From Candidatus Woesearchaeota archaeon (GTDB lineage: Archaea; Nanobdellota; Nanobdellia; Woesearchaeales; GW2011-AR4), in assembly GCA_030751755.1 (NCBI GenBank), contig JASMFO010000085.1, positions 1 to 6,668 of the forward strand: a DNA stretch of 6,668 nt. Direction: 5' to 3'. The notes under the pieces are model-generated. The model worked only from the letters and a program-made list of their open reading frames with translations, did not search any database and was not told the DNA's origin. The translations under genes and the position numbers were made by a program. Positions 5,070 through 6,668 of the stretch are shown in pieces (the first letter of the stretch is position 1; each line of letters begins with the position of its first letter).

Positions 5070-5679
5070 GAGAATTTCTGCGCAGGTATGTATCAAGTTT
5101 CGATGTGCCATAAATTATGGGTGTGCCTTCTAAAGTTCCCTGTGCTATGAGGCCAGCATCCAACAGACCTTCGAAAGCATTATGGATTATAAGGTTATTT
5201 GCCTGAAATTTTGACTTATGACGCAATTTACTAGTAACAGAAGAATAGGCTTCGCTAAAATTATTTAATAGGCGGAATTGTACTCCTCCATAAAAGGCCA
5301 TTGTCGTAAGTATTGCTACAGCAGTTTCATCACGGAGTATAGCGCTTTCCGCAGTTCCGCCTTGAGATGCAATATCAGTAGCATTTTCAAGCTTGTCTTT
5401 AAGAACCAAGTACAGGCCGTCTATACTATACTCCTTCTTTTTGGCTGCGCTAGCTAACGCCTGCAGCCTGCTGGAAAGTGTCTCTCCACCCTTGAAGGCA
5501 GCATTGTACAATAAGTCATTCTTCTGCTTTACATAAAAAACAAGATTTTCATTTTCTTGCATTTCCCCCAGGTACAAGCTTGCTTTTTGCTCTAACTGAG
5601 CTTCTTCTATGTCGGCACTAGCTTCCAATTCTACAATAGGGTCTGGTTTATGCCTATTAAACCCAAAAATTTCTTCCAA
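5056..5679 (-). CDS. orphan 207-aa protein, GC-richer than neighbours, start uncertain
   Basis: I do not recognise this protein. It has no Cys, no signal peptide and no clear membrane segment. The N-terminal 60 residues are acidic and helical. The middle (about 66-140) is Ala/Leu-rich, and the C-terminal part (about 157-200, 'NLIIHNAFEGLLDAGLIAQG' and 'GTPIIYGTSKLDTYL') has the helix-then-hairpin look of a winged-helix domain, which is an inference. By hand count the block 5041-5700 is about 41% GC, while parts of the neighbouring dph2-like gene are near 20%, so codon use differs and transfer is possible. The frame is open upstream only to a TGA at 5716-5718 and contains no ATG; TTG at 5679 is the only common alternative start, and it lacks a convincing ribosome-binding site. 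The gene lies 97 bp downstream of the Dph2-like gene on the same strand. Confidence 0.7.
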   Translation of the reverse strand: MEEIFGFNRHKPDPIVELEASADIEEAQLEQKASLYLGEMQENENLVFYVKQKNDLLYNAAFKGGETLSSRLQALASAAKKKEYSIDGLYLVLKDKLENATDIASQGGTAESAILRDETAVAILTTMAFYGGVQFRLLNNFSEAYSSVTSKLRHKSKFQANNLIIHNAFEGLLDAGLIAQGTLEGTPIIYGTSKLDTYLRRNSPISQ

Positions 5680-5760
5680 TCCGCGTGTAATCCGAGTTAA
5701 TCTGTTCGTTTCAGGTCACTTCTTTAAAAGAATATTAGCAATAAAGTAAAGCATATTAAA

Positions 5761-5768
5761 TATATAAA
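5761..5768 (-). promoter_or_regulatory. possible TATA box of the orphan gene
   Basis: TTTATATA on the minus strand is the same octamer as in the acylphosphatase promoter and predicts transcription from about 5738. That leaves a leader of nearly 60 nt before the TTG at 5679. A second candidate, TTTTAAA on the minus strand at 5723-5729, lies inside the 13-bp palindrome TTCTTTAAAAGAA and would start transcription near 5699. Confidence 0.35.
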
Positions 5769-5776
5769 TTTTTTTA

Positions 5777-6448
5777 TTATTTGTCAAACTCCAACTCACC
5801 CACATCTATGACATTCTTCTTGTCCTTATCACCAGCAATCCTTGGACAAGCAGTATTTACCCAGAAATCAACAAAAGGAAAATTTTCCATTTCATTTGCA
5901 TCCAAAGTATCAAAAACAAAAATAAAGCAGTTCTTGCCTTTCTCTTCTAATTTCTCTTTTATTTCCAAAGCTTTTTTATAACTATTCTGTCCAGGTTTTG
6001 TAGATACTAAAATCCCAATATTATCTGCATGAAGAAACCTTACACATTTTACTTTTCTAATTTTTTTATAATCTTCAATTTCTTTTTCATCTAATTTAAA
6101 AAAAACACCAGAAACTGGATTAAATGTAAAAACTTCTTTTTTTGTCTGCAAAGCAACTCCTAGGGGATGGAATTCACCAGAACCAACATAAAGAAAAGCA
6201 TCGACTTTGTCTTGTATCTTTGTAGCAGCACCAACATCACAGCCCAATAACTGCCCGCCATTTCTTTGTTTATCTTTATCAATAAATACTTCTTTATCAT
6301 TTTTTTCTAAATATTGTTTTATTTCTGTAGTTTTATCTAAAAATTGTGCTGTTGTAGCTAAACCTAATTTGTTGGGCAATTTATCTAATTGAATCTTGCC
6401 CAAATCAACTTCCCCAATATATTTTGTAGGAATGAATATTGCTTTCAT
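5777..6448 (-). CDS. Dph2-like diphthamide synthase subunit lacking domain 1
   Basis: Dph2 (2-(3-amino-3-carboxypropyl)histidine synthase) is a radical enzyme that uses a [4Fe-4S] cluster and S-adenosylmethionine to start diphthamide synthesis on EF2. In known archaeal Dph2 the cluster is held by three cysteines, one from each of three similar domains. Here 223 residues cover domains 2 and 3: 'LPNKLGLATTAQFL' (about 24-37), 'GGQLLGCDVGAA' with Cys70, 'YVGSGEFHPLG' (87-97), 'ILVSTKPGQ' (146-154), and 'VNTACPRIAG' with Cys201. Domain 1 with the first cysteine is absent. A longer frame runs up to 6526, but the added 26 residues are only hydrophobic and low-complexity. The ATG at 6448 has a TATA box 26-27 bp upstream and begins at the domain boundary ('MKAIFIPTKYIG'). 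It may need a separate domain-1 protein, may work differently, or may be a decayed relative. Confidence 0.85.
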   Translation of the reverse strand: MKAIFIPTKYIGEVDLGKIQLDKLPNKLGLATTAQFLDKTTEIKQYLEKNDKEVFIDKDKQRNGGQLLGCDVGAATKIQDKVDAFLYVGSGEFHPLGVALQTKKEVFTFNPVSGVFFKLDEKEIEDYKKIRKVKCVRFLHADNIGILVSTKPGQNSYKKALEIKEKLEEKGKNCFIFVFDTLDANEMENFPFVDFWVNTACPRIAGDKDKKNVIDVGELEFDK

Positions 6449-6470
6449 AAACAAAAGAAATGCAATTTGA

Positions 6471-6478
6471 TTTATAAA
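6471..6478 (-). promoter_or_regulatory. TATA box that fixes the start of the Dph2-like gene
   Basis: TTTATAAA, which reads the same on both strands, is centred 26-27 bp upstream of the ATG at 6448. It lies inside the longer possible reading frame, which argues against any start further upstream. Confidence 0.55.
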
Positions 6479-6567
6479 TGCTGTTAAAACCACAATATTT
6501 TTAAACAATATAAATATCCTTTTCAAAACCTATGATTGATGATAACCCTTTTTGGGTTTGAGTGAGG

Positions 6568-6573
6568 TTTAAA
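6568..6573 (+). promoter_or_regulatory. TATA box of the right-edge gene
   Basis: TTTAAA predicts transcription from about 6597, about 20 nt before the ATG at 6619. It lies within a larger dyad: GAGGT (6564-6568) with ACCTC (6586-6590), and inside it ATTCT (6573-6577) with AGAAT (6581-6585). An operator in DNA is possible; most of the dyad would not be transcribed. Confidence 0.45.
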
Positions 6574-6604
6574 TTCTAATAGAATACCTCGGGTAATAAA
6601 CAAT

Positions 6605-6610
6605 GGAGGA
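6605..6610 (+). promoter_or_regulatory. Shine-Dalgarno site of the right-edge gene
   Basis: GGAGGA ends 8 nt before the ATG at 6619. It lies partly inside a 4-codon frame (ATG at 6603, stop TAA at 6615-6617) that closes 1 nt before the main ATG. Confidence 0.65.
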
Positions 6611-6618
6611 AGATTAAT

Positions 6619-6668
6619 ATGGCATCTATAGAAGTTCCAAAAGAGTCAGTAGACAGGATTTATGAAGT
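6619..6668 (+). CDS. start of a protein-coding gene, possibly ribosomal protein L7Ae (3' end outside window)
   Basis: Sixteen full codons are visible, reading MASIEVPKESVDRIYE and then the first two bases of a Val codon. The ATG has the Shine-Dalgarno site GGAGGA at good spacing and a TATA box at 6568, so the gene itself is well supported. The pattern 'EVPKE..DRIYE' resembles the N-terminus of archaeal L7Ae, which binds kink-turns in rRNA, box C/D RNAs and RNase P RNA. It would also fit the translation-related theme of the window. With only 16 residues this is a weak suggestion; another small cytosolic protein with an amphipathic first helix is equally possible. Confidence 0.55.
   Translation, partial: MASIEVPKESVDRIYE

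Noticed and set aside
6449..6526. 26-residue N-terminal extension of the Dph2-like gene
   Set aside because: The extension contains the TATA box that suits the ATG at 6448, is AT-rich and hydrophobic, and does not resemble Dph2 domain 1.
6537..6542. TGATGA as box C of a box C/D guide RNA
   Set aside because: No CTGA box D follows at a suitable distance on this strand, and the base before TGATGA is not a purine.
1..6668. CRISPR array, insertion sequence or attachment site
   Set aside because: There are no regularly spaced repeats, no transposase or integrase motifs, no terminal inverted repeats with target duplication, and no tRNA gene.

Overview
The window looks like a piece of an AT-rich archaeal chromosome, most likely from a small-genome DPANN-type lineage (Woesearchaeota or Pacearchaeota would fit). 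The archaeal evidence is an Orc1/Cdc6 initiator, a Dph2-type diphthamide enzyme, an AlaX-type editing protein, and repeated TATA boxes centred about 26-28 bp upstream of start codons, so that most first genes are probably leaderless. The lineage guess rests on gene style, on AT-rich codon use and on an 'ITGFAV' segment after the membrane anchor of a small secreted protein; it is an inference.

Left part (1-2361, all +): the C-terminal part of an AlaX-like alanyl-tRNA editing protein, a complete seryl-tRNA synthetase, a small Cys-rich secreted protein, and an 81-aa basic protein of unknown function. Middle (2426-3774): orc1/cdc6 on +, tail-to-tail with an acylphosphatase gene on -. The promoters of the 81-aa gene and of cdc6 share a nearly identical dyad element just downstream of the TATA box, which suggests common control.

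Region 3775-4500 is the least ordinary part. It holds a divergent promoter region with two CACTGGACAT direct repeats 20 bp apart, a TATA box, and a leader of about 100 nt that can form three hairpins. Three tandem microproteins follow (39, 53 and 41 codons). The first two have strong Shine-Dalgarno sites, the third a weaker one, and a run of T-tracts closes the unit. The second protein is extremely acidic and the third is basic and aromatic, with only 2 nt between them. I recognise no family here.

Right part (4500-6668): a YrdC/Sua5-type threonylcarbamoyl-AMP synthase on +. It overlaps convergently with a 207-codon orphan gene on - that is clearly richer in GC than its surroundings and has no ATG start. 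Upstream of that gene on - lies a short Dph2-like protein. The promoter position shows that this protein starts at the domain 1/domain 2 boundary and so lacks the domain that supplies the first Fe-S cysteine. At the right edge a + gene begins after a clear Shine-Dalgarno site; its 16 visible codons weakly suggest ribosomal protein L7Ae.

By function the window is mostly translation quality and tRNA/EF2 modification (AlaX, SerRS, TsaC/Sua5, Dph2, perhaps L7Ae) plus replication initiation, with several small unknown genes in between.
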